13,215 nucleotides of DNA. Origin: an uncultured Mollicutes bacterium (GTDB lineage: Bacteria; Bacillota_I; Bacilli_A; Acholeplasmatales; JAEDCM01). The DNA lies in the NCBI GenBank assembly GCA_947166335.1, contig CAMVDS010000023.1, positions 1 through 13,215 on the forward strand, given 5' to 3'. Below the pieces are notes generated by a model. The model was not told where the DNA came from and did not search any database. It worked only from the letters and a program-made list of their open reading frames with translations. Shown here piece after piece: positions 7,336 through 13,215 of this stretch. The position numbers and the translations under genes are program-made. The first letter of the stretch is position 1. Each line of letters opens with the position of its first letter.

Positions 7336-8091
7336 TTATTTTTGAATTCCAGCTTCAACCATTGCTAGATATTTTTTAGGATCTAGTGATGCAGAACCAA
7401 TTAGACCACCATCAACATCTGGTTGCTTTAAGAAATCGCCAATGTTTTCAGGTTTAACTGAACCACCATAAACGATTCTAATCTTTTCAGCTTCAGAACC
7501 ATATAATTTAGCAATTACATCTCTACAGAATTTGCATCTTGATTGAGCGATTTCAGCAGTAGCTGATTTACCTGTACCGATTGCCCATACTGGTTCATAA
7601 CCGATAACGATTTTAGCTAAATCTTCTTTCTTAACATCCTTTAAGCCAGCATTTAATTGAGTAGTTAATACTTCTTCAACTTTTCCAGCTTCCATTTCAT
7701 CTAAAGTTTCACCACAGCATAGAATTGGCTTTAATCCATGTTCTAATGCAGATAATACTTTTTTGTTGATTAGATCATCATCTTCTTTGAAGATGCTTCT
7801 TCTTTCTGAATGTCCTAAGATTACGAATTCAACATTTGTAGAAGTTAACATTTTTGGAGAAATTTCACCAGTGAATGCTCCTTCTTCTTTATAATACATG
7901 TTTTCAGCACCGATTCTTACATTATCTCCTTGTCTTTTAACAAGATCTCTAAGCATAATAGCTGGTGCACATACTACTGATTCTACTAAATCCTTTGAAG
8001 GAACTGCTTGACTTACTGAATAAATAAAATCAAGTGCTTCTTCTCTAGTCTTATACATTTTCCAGTTAGCAATAATAATATTCTTTCTCAT
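7336..8091 (-). CDS. tpiA: Triosephosphate isomerase
   Basis: This glycolytic enzyme interconverts dihydroxyacetone phosphate and glyceraldehyde-3-phosphate in the cytosol. Its 251 residues match the usual family length. All catalytic residues are present: Asn9 and Lys11 (IANWKMYKT), His94 (ILGHSERR) and Glu166 in the signature GYEPVWAIGTG (164-174). The phosphate-binding loops IVYGGSVKPEN (206-216) and GGLIGSASL (228-236) are present as well. AAGGAG lies about 10 bases ahead of the ATG. The gene follows pgk by 18 bases with no terminator between, so the two are cotranscribed. Nothing unusual was seen. Confidence 0.98.
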   Translation of the reverse strand: MRKNIIIANWKMYKTREEALDFIYSVSQAVPSKDLVESVVCAPAIMLRDLVKRQGDNVRIGAENMYYKEEGAFTGEISPKMLTSTNVEFVILGHSERRSIFKEDDDLINKKVLSALEHGLKPILCCGETLDEMEAGKVEEVLTTQLNAGLKDVKKEDLAKIVIGYEPVWAIGTGKSATAEIAQSRCKFCRDVIAKLYGSEAEKIRIVYGGSVKPENIGDFLKQPDVDGGLIGSASLDPKKYLAMVEAGIQK

Positions 8092-8109
8092 TTTTAATTT
8101 ACTCCTTAA

Positions 8110-9315
8110 TTATTTGTTATCTACACAAGCGATACCTGGTAGAGTCTTTCCTTCTAAGTATTCTAGAGATGCTCCACCACCTGTAGAAATGTGGCTCATC
8201 TTAGAAGCATATCCAAGTTGTTCAGCTGCAGCAGCACTATCTCCACCACCGATGATTGTCTTAGCACCCTTTAATTCAGCTAACATTTCACATACACCGA
8301 TTGTTCCAGCAGCATACATCTTCATTTCGAATACACCCATAGGTCCATTCCATACAACTGTCTTAGCGCCTTCAAGTTCTTTCTTGAATAATTCTAGAGT
8401 AGCAGGTCCGATATCTAGACCCATATCGTCATCATCAAATGCATCGATAGCTTTTATAGTACCTTTTGTATCTTCAAATGCTTTATTACAGTTAGCATCA
8501 ACTGGTAAAACTAATTTTTTCTTACCTTTTTCGATTAATTCTTTAGCTAAATCAAGCTTATCATCTTCACAACGAGATGCACCGATGTTATAACCTTGAG
8601 CCTTTAAGAATGTAAACATCATAGCTCCACCGATTAGTACTTTATCAGCCTTATCTAATAAAGCTTCAATTACACCAATCTTATCACTAACTTTAGCTCC
8701 ACCAAGGATTGCTACATAAGGTCTAACTGGATCATCAACAGCTCCACCAATGTATTCAATTTCCTTTGCTAGTAAGAAACCAGCAGCAGTTTCGCTAACG
8801 TTTGAAGCGATACCTACGTTTGATGCAGCTGCTCTATGAGCTGTACCAAATGCATCATTTACAAACACATCTCCAAGACTTGCCCAGTACTTTCCAAGTT
8901 CTGGATCATTCTTAGATTCTTTCTTAGTTTCTTTTCCTGTTTCTAAATCAAAATCTTCATAACGAGTATTTTGGAACATTAAGATTTCTCCATCTTGTAG
9001 GTGAGCAGCAGCTTCTTCAAGTTTAGCACCTCTAGTAGCGTTGATGAATTTAACTGGTTTTCCAATTAGTTCTTCAAATCTCTTAGCTACTGGTGTAATA
9101 TCATTCTTTTCGAAATCTGCAGCTTCTTTGATTCTTCCAAGGTGAGAGAATACAATAGCCTTTCCACCATTATCAATTACGTACTTAATAGTAGGTAGAG
9201 CAGCCTTAATACGTGTATCATCAGTGATGACTCCGTTTTTCATAGGTACGTTGAAGTCAACACGAATTAAAACTTTCTTTCCTTTAACATTTAAATCTGA
9301 AACAATTTTTTTCAT
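8110..9315 (-). CDS. pgk: Phosphoglycerate kinase
   Basis: This enzyme transfers phosphate from 1,3-bisphosphoglycerate to ADP in the first ATP-yielding step of glycolysis. The 401 residues are of normal length. The N-domain signature RVDFNVP (18-24) and substrate-site segments SHLGR (57-61) and NDAFGTAHR (153-161) are present. So are the hinge and nucleotide-site motifs [11 protein letters not shown] (205-215), WNGPMGVFE (322-330) and [13 protein letters not shown] (356-368). The strong ribosome site GGAGG lies about 8 bases ahead of the ATG. It is the first gene of a two-gene operon with tpiA. The extended -10 promoter and the cre sequence just upstream suggest control by CcpA. Confidence 0.98.
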   Translation of the reverse strand: MKKIVSDLNVKGKKVLIRVDFNVPMKNGVITDDTRIKAALPTIKYVIDNGGKAIVFSHLGRIKEAADFEKNDITPVAKRFEELIGKPVKFINATRGAKLEEAAAHLQDGEILMFQNTRYEDFDLETGKETKKESKNDPELGKYWASLGDVFVNDAFGTAHRAAASNVGIASNVSETAAGFLLAKEIEYIGGAVDDPVRPYVAILGGAKVSDKIGVIEALLDKADKVLIGGAMMFTFLKAQGYNIGASRCEDDKLDLAKELIEKGKKKLVLPVDANCNKAFEDTKGTIKAIDAFDDDDMGLDIGPATLELFKKELEGAKTVVWNGPMGVFEMKMYAAGTIGVCEMLAELKGAKTIIGGGDSAAAAEQLGYASKMSHISTGGGASLEYLEGKTLPGIACVDNK

Positions 9316-9352
9316 GAATAAATTCCTCCAATTCTTTTTTATTCCATAAAAA

Positions 9353-9361
9353 ATTATATCA
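9353..9361 (-). promoter_or_regulatory. Extended -10 promoter of pgk-tpiA
   Basis: On the minus strand TGATATAAT joins a perfect -10 box TATAAT (9353-9358) with a TG one base upstream. The start of transcription should fall near 9346, about 30 bases before the pgk ATG and upstream of GGAGG. The -35 position is weak (TAGAAA-like). A second possibility further upstream pairs TTGAAA (9413-9418) with TAAAAT (9389-9394) at 18-base spacing. Confidence 0.6.
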
Positions 9362-9403
9362 TTTATAACTATTATTTTCTATATAAAAATTTTAATTTTT
9401 AAG

Positions 9404-9418
9404 TGTTTACGCTTTCAA
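9404..9418 (-). promoter_or_regulatory. cre (catabolite-responsive element) upstream of pgk
   Basis: On the minus strand TTGAAAGCGTAAACA matches every fixed position of the cre consensus WTGNAANCGNWNNCW, the CcpA binding site of Bacillota. Its centre lies about 65 bases upstream of the predicted pgk transcription start. In that position CcpA usually activates, as for acetate-kinase-type genes. If the alternative upstream promoter is used, the site would cover its -35 box and repress instead. The match is direct; function is inferred. No CcpA gene is in the window. Confidence 0.6.
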
Positions 9419-9425
9419 GCATTTT

Positions 9426-9782
9426 TTATTCATACATTTTCTTAAAATAATCAATGATAACTAAAGCATTTTTTATGATTCTTTCTAGTTTTTTTACGTT
9501 TATATCAAAAGCTTTCCTTTCTCCATCCTTAAATTTTATTATTATTTTATTTTCTATTTCAATATAGTTTTCAATGTTTATATAATTTATCCAAACACAA
9601 TCATATGAATTAAATCTTTTAATTGGTAATAAAACTGTTTTATCATCGATGTAAATTGGTACATTTGCATAAATATTAAATTTGTCTCTAACAATCTTAT
9701 TATATGATGAAAAATCCCTTATTTTTTCATGTAAGAGTTTATTAATATATCTAATTCCTTCAACTTTTGTAATAAAATTCAT
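9426..9782 (-). CDS. ComK-like protein (competence transcription factor family)
   Basis: This 118-residue protein resembles the core of ComK, the regulator that activates DNA-uptake genes in Bacilli. The matching stretch is residues 25-90: SSYNKIVRDKFNIYANVPIYID, then TVLLPIKRF, then DCVWINYINI and IIIKFKDGER. This parallels the ComK order of SSY-GRK, a Pro-Ile strand, a Phe/Leu-Pro-Thr strand, a C-x-W-I strand and a V-x-F-x-x-G strand. It lacks much of the N-terminal region and C-terminal tail of Bacillus ComK (about 190 residues), but short forms occur in Erysipelotrichia-like bacteria (recalled, unchecked). The ATG at 9780-9782 is the first possible start because an in-frame TAA lies two codons upstream. 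It has no ribosome site at normal distance: AGAGGT lies about 15 bases away inside the preceding terminator. No competence genes adjoin it. It could be a weakly expressed regulator or a decayed one. Confidence 0.6.
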   Translation of the reverse strand: MNFITKVEGIRYINKLLHEKIRDFSSYNKIVRDKFNIYANVPIYIDDKTVLLPIKRFNSYDCVWINYINIENYIEIENKIIIKFKDGERKAFDINVKKLERIIKNALVIIDYFKKMYE

Positions 9783-9794
9783 TTTTTATAAAAA

Positions 9795-9822
9795 AGGACC
9801 TCTTTTTTTTAAAAGTGGTCCT
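9795..9822 (-). terminator. Terminator of the ABC ATPase gene, directly upstream of the ComK-like ATG
   Basis: The outer stem AGGACC (9795-9800) and GGTCCT (9817-9822) and the inner stem CTTTT (9802-9806) and AAAAG (9811-9815) are separated by a T/T mismatch, with a four-base loop. On the minus strand TTTTTT follows. The hairpin starts within the ATPase stop codon (9821-9823) and ends 12 bases before the ComK-like start. Its 3' arm contains the only Shine-Dalgarno-like sequence available to that gene. Confidence 0.78.
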
Positions 9823-10774
9823 AGTCCTTTCTCATTTTTGTTTCTTTATCAAAAATGTATTTTTTTGTTATATTTATTCTTTCAATTTCTTTTAATTCTT
9901 TCTTTGCATCAACTATAAATTCAATTCTTTCGTTTCCTAGTAAAGCAAATACGTTTTTCTTATTTCCTAATATTTCACTATCAATTATTTTAACTTCCAT
10001 ACTTCCATCAAGCTCAACATCTTCAGGTCTAAAACCTATCACTTTATCATTAGATTCTAAAAAATTCATTTTACCAATGAAGTTAGCACTAAACATATTA
10101 AGAGGATTATCATATAAATCTAAAGGAGTTCCTATTTGAATAATATTGCCATCCTTCATTAATACAATTCTATCAGCAAGGCTCATAGCTTCTTCTTGGT
10201 CATGAGTAATATAAATGAATGTCTTTTTAGTATATTTATGAAGTTCTTTTATATCAAATCTCATGCTTTTTTTAAGCTTAGCATCAATGCTTGATAATGG
10301 TTCATCTAATATTACTATATCATTATCTAACACTAATGTTTTAGCAAGGTTTACTCTTTGTAATTCCCCCCCTGATAATTCATTAGGTTTACGCTTTAAA
10401 TATGGCTTAATAGAAAGCATTTCTGAAATATCTTCTACCCTTTTTTGAATCTCATTTTTATCTGTTTTTTTAACTGATAAACCAAACGCAATATTATCAA
10501 AAACATTCATATGTGGATATGGTTTAGAATTTTGTTGCATATAGCTTATTCCTCTATTGTATGGTTCTACATTAGTTATATCTTTATCGTTAATATAGAT
10601 GGATCCACTAGTTGGTTTAATTAATCCAGCAAGCATTTTAACTAAGCTTGTTTTACCACATCCAGAAGGTCCAACAATAACTAGAAATTCATTATCATTA
10701 ATTGTTAAATTTAAATTATATATGATATTTTCTTTATTATCATATGATAAACAAATGTTCTCAAATCTAATCAT
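9821..10774 (-). CDS. Sugar ABC importer ATPase (MalK/MsmX/UgpC type)
   Basis: This 317-residue cytoplasmic ATP-binding subunit would energise a CUT1-type carbohydrate importer. Motifs appear in order: Walker A GPSGCGKTS (35-43), Q-loop YMQQN (78-82), ABC signature LSGGE (133-137), Walker B DIVILDEP (152-159), D-loop SSIDA (161-165) and switch His191 (THDQ). Residues 235-317 are a TOBE-like regulatory domain with the MalK-type FRPEDVEL (248-255). At 317 residues it is about 50 shorter than typical MalK/MsmX, so the C-terminal domain is reduced. No permease or binding-protein gene is adjacent. It is probably a stand-alone ATPase serving one or several transporters encoded elsewhere, as MsmX does in Bacillus (inference). 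AGGAGG lies 7 bases ahead of the ATG. The gene ends in TAG, within its own terminator. Confidence 0.9.
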   Translation of the reverse strand: MIRFENICLSYDNKENIIYNLNLTINDNEFLVIVGPSGCGKTSLVKMLAGLIKPTSGSIYINDKDITNVEPYNRGISYMQQNSKPYPHMNVFDNIAFGLSVKKTDKNEIQKRVEDISEMLSIKPYLKRKPNELSGGELQRVNLAKTLVLDNDIVILDEPLSSIDAKLKKSMRFDIKELHKYTKKTFIYITHDQEEAMSLADRIVLMKDGNIIQIGTPLDLYDNPLNMFSANFIGKMNFLESNDKVIGFRPEDVELDGSMEVKIIDSEILGNKKNVFALLGNERIEFIVDAKKELKEIERINITKKYIFDKETKMRKD

Positions 10775-10895
10775 ATTAAAACCTCCTAAAGATATTATAA
10801 AATAATATCATTATAATTAAAAGTGATTTTAAAATTTTTCAAAAAATAAAGAAAAATAGATTTTTGAAACGTATATATAAGTTAGAGGTGAAAAT

Positions 10896-11426
10896 ATGAA
10901 TGAATTAATAAATAAAGATTATCTAAAAGATTTACAAACTATAAAAGAAACTATTAGACAAAATCAAAATAAAGCTATGGTTATTGTTAATAGTGCAATG
11001 ATTATGGCTTATTATGAAATAGGTACTATAATCAACAAAAGAAAGACTTGGGGTAGTAAATATATCCAAAAATTATCTGAAGATTTAAAAGAATATGGAA
11101 AAGGATATTCGGTTCCGAATTTAAAAAGAATGTCTAATTTTGCTAATGAATTTTCAATTGAAGAAATTGGGTCGCAACCTGCGAGCCAAATTCCTTGGTT
11201 TACTATAGTAATCATTATGTCAAATTCCAAATCGCATAAAGAAATGATTTGGTACATTAATCAAACGCATAAATTTGGATGGTCTAGATCACAAGTCCTA
11301 AAACAATTCGAAAACAAGGCATATGAAAGAAATCTAATAGAACCAGACACTTCTCCTACTATCAAATCTGATAATTCAGTTAACGAACTATTTAAAGATA
11401 GTTATGTATTTGATTTTTTTGACTAA
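10896..11426 (+). CDS. YhcG/DUF1016 nuclease, N-terminal part (frameshift-truncated)
   Basis: These 176 residues match the N-terminal half of YhcG-type proteins (DUF1016_N winged-helix region). They include VNSAMIMAYYEIGTIINKRK (31-50), YGKGYSVPNLKRMSNFANEF (67-86), QIPWFTIVIIM (98-108) and EMIWYINQTHKFGWSRSQVLKQFE (116-139). The frame then enters the start of the nuclease domain (LFKDSYVFDFF) and stops at TAA 11424-11426. Full-length relatives continue for about 150 residues, which are encoded in the +1 frame just downstream. GAGGTG lies about 6 bases ahead of the ATG. Function in the family is uncertain; it is a predicted DNA endonuclease often found in accessory regions. Confidence 0.85.
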   Translation: MNELINKDYLKDLQTIKETIRQNQNKAMVIVNSAMIMAYYEIGTIINKRKTWGSKYIQKLSEDLKEYGKGYSVPNLKRMSNFANEFSIEEIGSQPASQIPWFTIVIIMSNSKSHKEMIWYINQTHKFGWSRSQVLKQFENKAYERNLIEPDTSPTIKSDNSVNELFKDSYVFDFFD

Positions 11427-11856
11427 AGACAACATTAGAACCGAAAAAGAATTAACTACTTCTTTAATAGATAATGTTATCAAATTTATACAAGAACTTG
11501 GAAGTGATTTTGCATTTGTCGGAAAAGAATATAAATTAACTGTTCCTGATGATGTATTCTATATAGATATTCTTATGTATCATTTAGAGTTACATTGCTA
11601 TGTTGTAATTGAAGTTAAAAACAGAAAATTTATGCCTCAGGATTTAGGACAGCTTATATTCTATGTTTCTGCAATAGATAACTTAAAAAGAAAGTCTTTA
11701 GATAATGAAACAGTAGGTTTAGTATTGTGCAAAGATAGCAATAGTTTTGTTGCTAAAAACACTCTAAATAAAATAAATGCTAAAGTAGGAATATCTAAAT
11801 ATAAGATATTTGAAGAGCTTCCGGAATATTTAGAAAAAAGATTAAGCGAAAAATAA
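11404..11856 (+). CDS. YhcG/DUF1016 nuclease, C-terminal PD-(D/E)XK part
   Basis: This 150-residue frame carries the catalytic nuclease domain. Asp55 (FYIDILMYH), Glu70 and Lys72 (VVIEVKNR) form the PD-(D/E)XK site, and Gln83 (LGQLIFYV) is the family glutamine. The segments before (LIDNVIKFIQELGSDFAFVGKEYKL, parts of 21-45) and after (GLVLCK, 105-110; YKIFEELPEYLEKRL) follow the family end to end. The ATG at 11404 overlaps the N-terminal frame by 23 bases and lacks a good ribosome site, so it is probably not a natural start. The domain is intact but separated from its N-terminal half by the frameshift at 11414-11420. Confidence 0.82.
   Translation: MYLIFLTKDNIRTEKELTTSLIDNVIKFIQELGSDFAFVGKEYKLTVPDDVFYIDILMYHLELHCYVVIEVKNRKFMPQDLGQLIFYVSAIDNLKRKSLDNETVGLVLCKDSNSFVAKNTLNKINAKVGISKYKIFEELPEYLEKRLSEK
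11414..11420 (+). repeat. T7 homopolymer tract at the YhcG frameshift
   Basis: Seven consecutive T lie exactly where the YhcG reading frame breaks. Six would restore the frame. Such runs are prone to slippage during replication, transcription and sequencing. Confidence 0.8.
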
Positions 11857-11882
11857 AAAAAGGCACATTTGTGCCATTTTTT
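11855..11882. terminator. Bidirectional terminator between YhcG and the FtsX-like gene
   Basis: The stem GGCAC (11862-11866) and GTGCC (11871-11875) has the loop ATTT. It is flanked by an A run on the left (11855-11861) and a T run on the right (11877-11882) that can pair after one A/A mismatch. It lies between the stop codons of two converging genes and should end both transcripts. Confidence 0.85.
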
Positions 11883-13215
11883 ATTCGCCAATTAATAATT
11901 TATATGGTTCTACTTTTCTAATCTTTAAGCTCATTAATACTGCAGATATAGTTGCTAATACAACAAGGAATATAACTGTTAAAATTGGATAAATAAATGG
12001 TAGATCCATAGTACATTTCATAATTCCAAATGGTCTCATCATTAAACCAATGTATGAAGCTGCAGATAGGCTTGAAATAATTGTTCCAATTACGGCACCA
12101 AGTATTATTGTAGGTAAGAATGATAATACATTTTGCATAATTAAATCTTTTGATTTGAATCCTAATGCTTTTAAAATACCATATTCATATCTTCTATCAA
12201 ATATAATTGTCTTCATTAATAAGTATAATACTAGAATAATTACTGCTGCTGTAATAATTGCAATTATGATAAGCATTAGATTAGCAATTCCAACGAATGT
12301 ACCAATTTGGCTCTTAGTTAATTCATCAAATACCATTGTTGTTGTAATCTTTGATCCATATTCTTCTTTAAAGCTATCAACTATTGCTCTAGCTTGACCT
12401 TCCTTTTCTGTATCAAACCAAATTGTGCTCATATTGATTGTATCTAAATCATATAAGTGAGCAAATCCTTCTTCTGTCATAATAGCTTCTCTTCCTTCGT
12501 TATTTGTAGATTGCATAAATCCAGTTATTAGATATGAAAATTCTTCTTCTCCAAACTTCATTGTGATTTGTTGGCCTTTCTTATATCCATATTTGCTTGC
12601 ATATTTTCCTGAAATTACGATTTCATTTTCGAATCTAGGTAGTTGTCCAGTATACACACAGTCTTGATTGTTAAATCTTGAAGTATCATCAACAACAAGT
12701 GTATAGAAGTTTAAGTAATTTTCATCATAAATGTTAATTCCTGTTACAGTTCTTAAACTTTCTTTTTTAACATTAGGTGTATTTTCTAACTTTTCATACA
12801 CTTCATCTTTAATAGATACATCAACACCAATTACACCATTACATAATTCACTTGTTAGTAAACTAAGTTTTGGTTTAACACTAAAGTTTTGGAACATTAC
12901 AAATGCTATAATCATTAAGAAACTTAAGAACATTACTACTATGAAACTGATAATATTTTGTTTTAAATTTTTGAATGTGTTTTTGATAGATAATCCTGTA
13001 TTTAAGCCCATTTTTGTTTTATCAAGTGGTGCATGATTCTTCTTAAATGAATGATTAGATACACCATCTCTTAAAGCAATAATTGGTTCAATTTTCTTTA
13101 ATTTTCTGCTTGATAATAAAGTAATTAATATAACAAATAATGGAATAATTATTACTGTTAGAATTGTTGAGAAGGTACTAAACTTTGTGCAATAAGGAAT
13201 ACCTGATTGAGCTAC
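11881..13215 (-). CDS. FtsX-like ABC transporter permease, C-terminal 444 residues (N-terminus beyond right edge)
   Basis: This is an integral membrane subunit of an ABC transporter of the FtsX/MacB permease family. The frame stays open to the last base of the window, so the Met codon at 13011 is internal, not the start. Visible layout: a membrane segment (about 15-36), the cytosolic motif RKLKKIEPIIALRDG (37-51) that closes the first FtsX domain, and a linker. A second FtsX domain follows, with a membrane helix (about 87-108), a large extracytoplasmic domain (about 115-300), three more helices (about 305-336, 360-393, 408-431), the coupling-type motif RRYEYGILKALGFKSKDL (341-358), and a terminal IRKVEPYKLL repeat of the first motif. 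The duplicated architecture fits large (700-1100 residue) permeases linked to lipoprotein or peptide export or antibiotic resistance. The partner ATPase is not in the window, and the substrate is unknown. Confidence 0.88.
   Translation of the reverse strand, partial: VAQSGIPYCTKFSTFSTILTVIIIPLFVILITLLSSRKLKKIEPIIALRDGVSNHSFKKNHAPLDKTKMGLNTGLSIKNTFKNLKQNIISFIVVMFLSFLMIIAFVMFQNFSVKPKLSLLTSELCNGVIGVDVSIKDEVYEKLENTPNVKKESLRTVTGINIYDENYLNFYTLVVDDTSRFNNQDCVYTGQLPRFENEIVISGKYASKYGYKKGQQITMKFGEEEFSYLITGFMQSTNNEGREAIMTEEGFAHLYDLDTINMSTIWFDTEKEGQARAIVDSFKEEYGSKITTTMVFDELTKSQIGTFVGIANLMLIIIAIITAAVIILVLYLLMKTIIFDRRYEYGILKALGFKSKDLIMQNVLSFLPTIILGAVIGTIISSLSAASYIGLMMRPFGIMKCTMDLPFIYPILTVIFLVVLATISAVLMSLKIRKVEPYKLLIGE

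Larger units (their letters stand above)
10896..11856 (+). pseudogene. Full YhcG/DUF1016 PD-(D/E)XK nuclease gene, broken by a one-base frameshift
   Basis: The two overlapping frames together give one complete YhcG-family protein of about 320 residues. The break falls at a run of seven T (11414-11420). Removing one T joins the frames as ...YVFDFLTKDNIRTEKEL..., which matches the usual family sequence through this point with nothing missing on either side. The lesion is thus a single-base insertion. It could be a true mutation, a slippage-type on/off switch, transcriptional slippage that restores some full-length product, or a sequencing error in a homopolymer. The gene stands alone, with a terminator after it and no toxin, methylase or transposase partner in view. 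Confidence 0.75.

Noticed and set aside
8114..8593. 159-codon open frame on the plus strand inside pgk
   Set aside because: It lies antisense to a certain phosphoglycerate kinase gene, has Ser/Pro/Ala-rich composition typical of a mirror frame, and shows no recognisable motif.
9411..9420. GCTTTCAAGC as a terminator for the ComK-like gene
   Set aside because: The stem is four pairs with an impossibly small loop and no following T tract. The sequence is better explained by the cre site.
10863..10877. cre-like TTGAAACGTATA upstream of the YhcG gene
   Set aside because: It lacks the base between AA and CG required by the cre consensus and the downstream C is out of register.
11404..11426. Programmed ribosomal frameshift as the main explanation for the split YhcG
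   Set aside because: The shift needed is +1 in a plain T run, with no stimulatory pseudoknot or upstream ribosome-like site seen. Homopolymer indel or slippage is simpler, though not excluded by the sequence.
10896..11856. A defence island around the YhcG nuclease
   Set aside because: Neighbours are a sugar ABC ATPase and an FtsX-like permease. No methylase, specificity subunit, toxin-antitoxin or other defence gene is present.
12050..12397. Plus-strand open frames inside the FtsX-like, GH5, kinase-isomerase and ABC ATPase genes
   Set aside because: All are shadows of convincing minus-strand genes, with hydrophobic low-information translations and no ribosome sites.
1..13215. CRISPR arrays, insertion sequences, prophage or integrase genes, known riboswitches
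   Set aside because: No regularly spaced repeats, transposase or integrase motifs, terminal inverted repeats or recognisable aptamer cores were found. The hairpins seen are all terminators.

Overview
The window is low-GC, AT-rich bacterial DNA from the Bacillota/Mycoplasmatota side of the tree. The likely source is a gut-type Erysipelotrichia/RF39-like or related fermentative organism. The basis is strong A/T bias, AGGAGG-type ribosome sites, a tRNA-Trp with encoded CCA, a ComK-like protein, a CcpA-type cre sequence and an AraC regulator of the kind common in Clostridia/Bacilli. This placement is an inference. TGG encodes Trp and the standard code explains every ORF. None of the thirteen visible stop codons is TGA (eleven TAA, two TAG).

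Layout, left to right: (1) the 3' part of a tRNA-Trp gene with its terminator (1-98); (2) a small DUF4177-like protein (minus strand); (3) a minus-strand pair, with a gene fusing a PfkB sugar kinase to a class I mannose-6-phosphate isomerase, then a translationally coupled TPR-like protein of unknown role; (4) a cytoplasmic GH5 glycosidase (minus), divergent from an AraC regulator (plus); (5) a cytoplasmic GH13 alpha-glucan hydrolase (minus); (6) a pgk-tpiA glycolytic operon (minus) with an extended -10 promoter and a consensus cre site upstream; (7) a short ComK-like gene (minus) directly below the terminator of (8) an orphan MalK/MsmX-like sugar ABC ATPase (minus); (9) a YhcG/DUF1016 PD-(D/E)XK nuclease gene (plus), split in two by a one-base frameshift in a run of seven T; (10) the C-terminal 444 residues of a large FtsX-like ABC permease running off the right edge (minus).

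Functionally, much of the window is sugar use. Oligosaccharides imported by ABC transporters, possibly energised by the MalK-like ATPase, would be cut inside the cell by GH5 (beta-glycosides) and GH13 (alpha-glucans). The kinase-isomerase fusion would phosphorylate a hexose and bring mannose-6-phosphate to fructose-6-phosphate, and Pgk and TpiA lie downstream in glycolysis. The AraC protein is the obvious candidate regulator of GH5. Most genes are single units bounded by clear hairpin terminators.

I see no CRISPR array, insertion sequence, prophage, riboswitch of a known class or complete defence system. No gene-free stretch exceeds about 130 bases. The points most worth a second look are the kinase-isomerase fusion, the T7-split YhcG nuclease, the ComK-like gene hidden behind a terminator, and the cre site at pgk.
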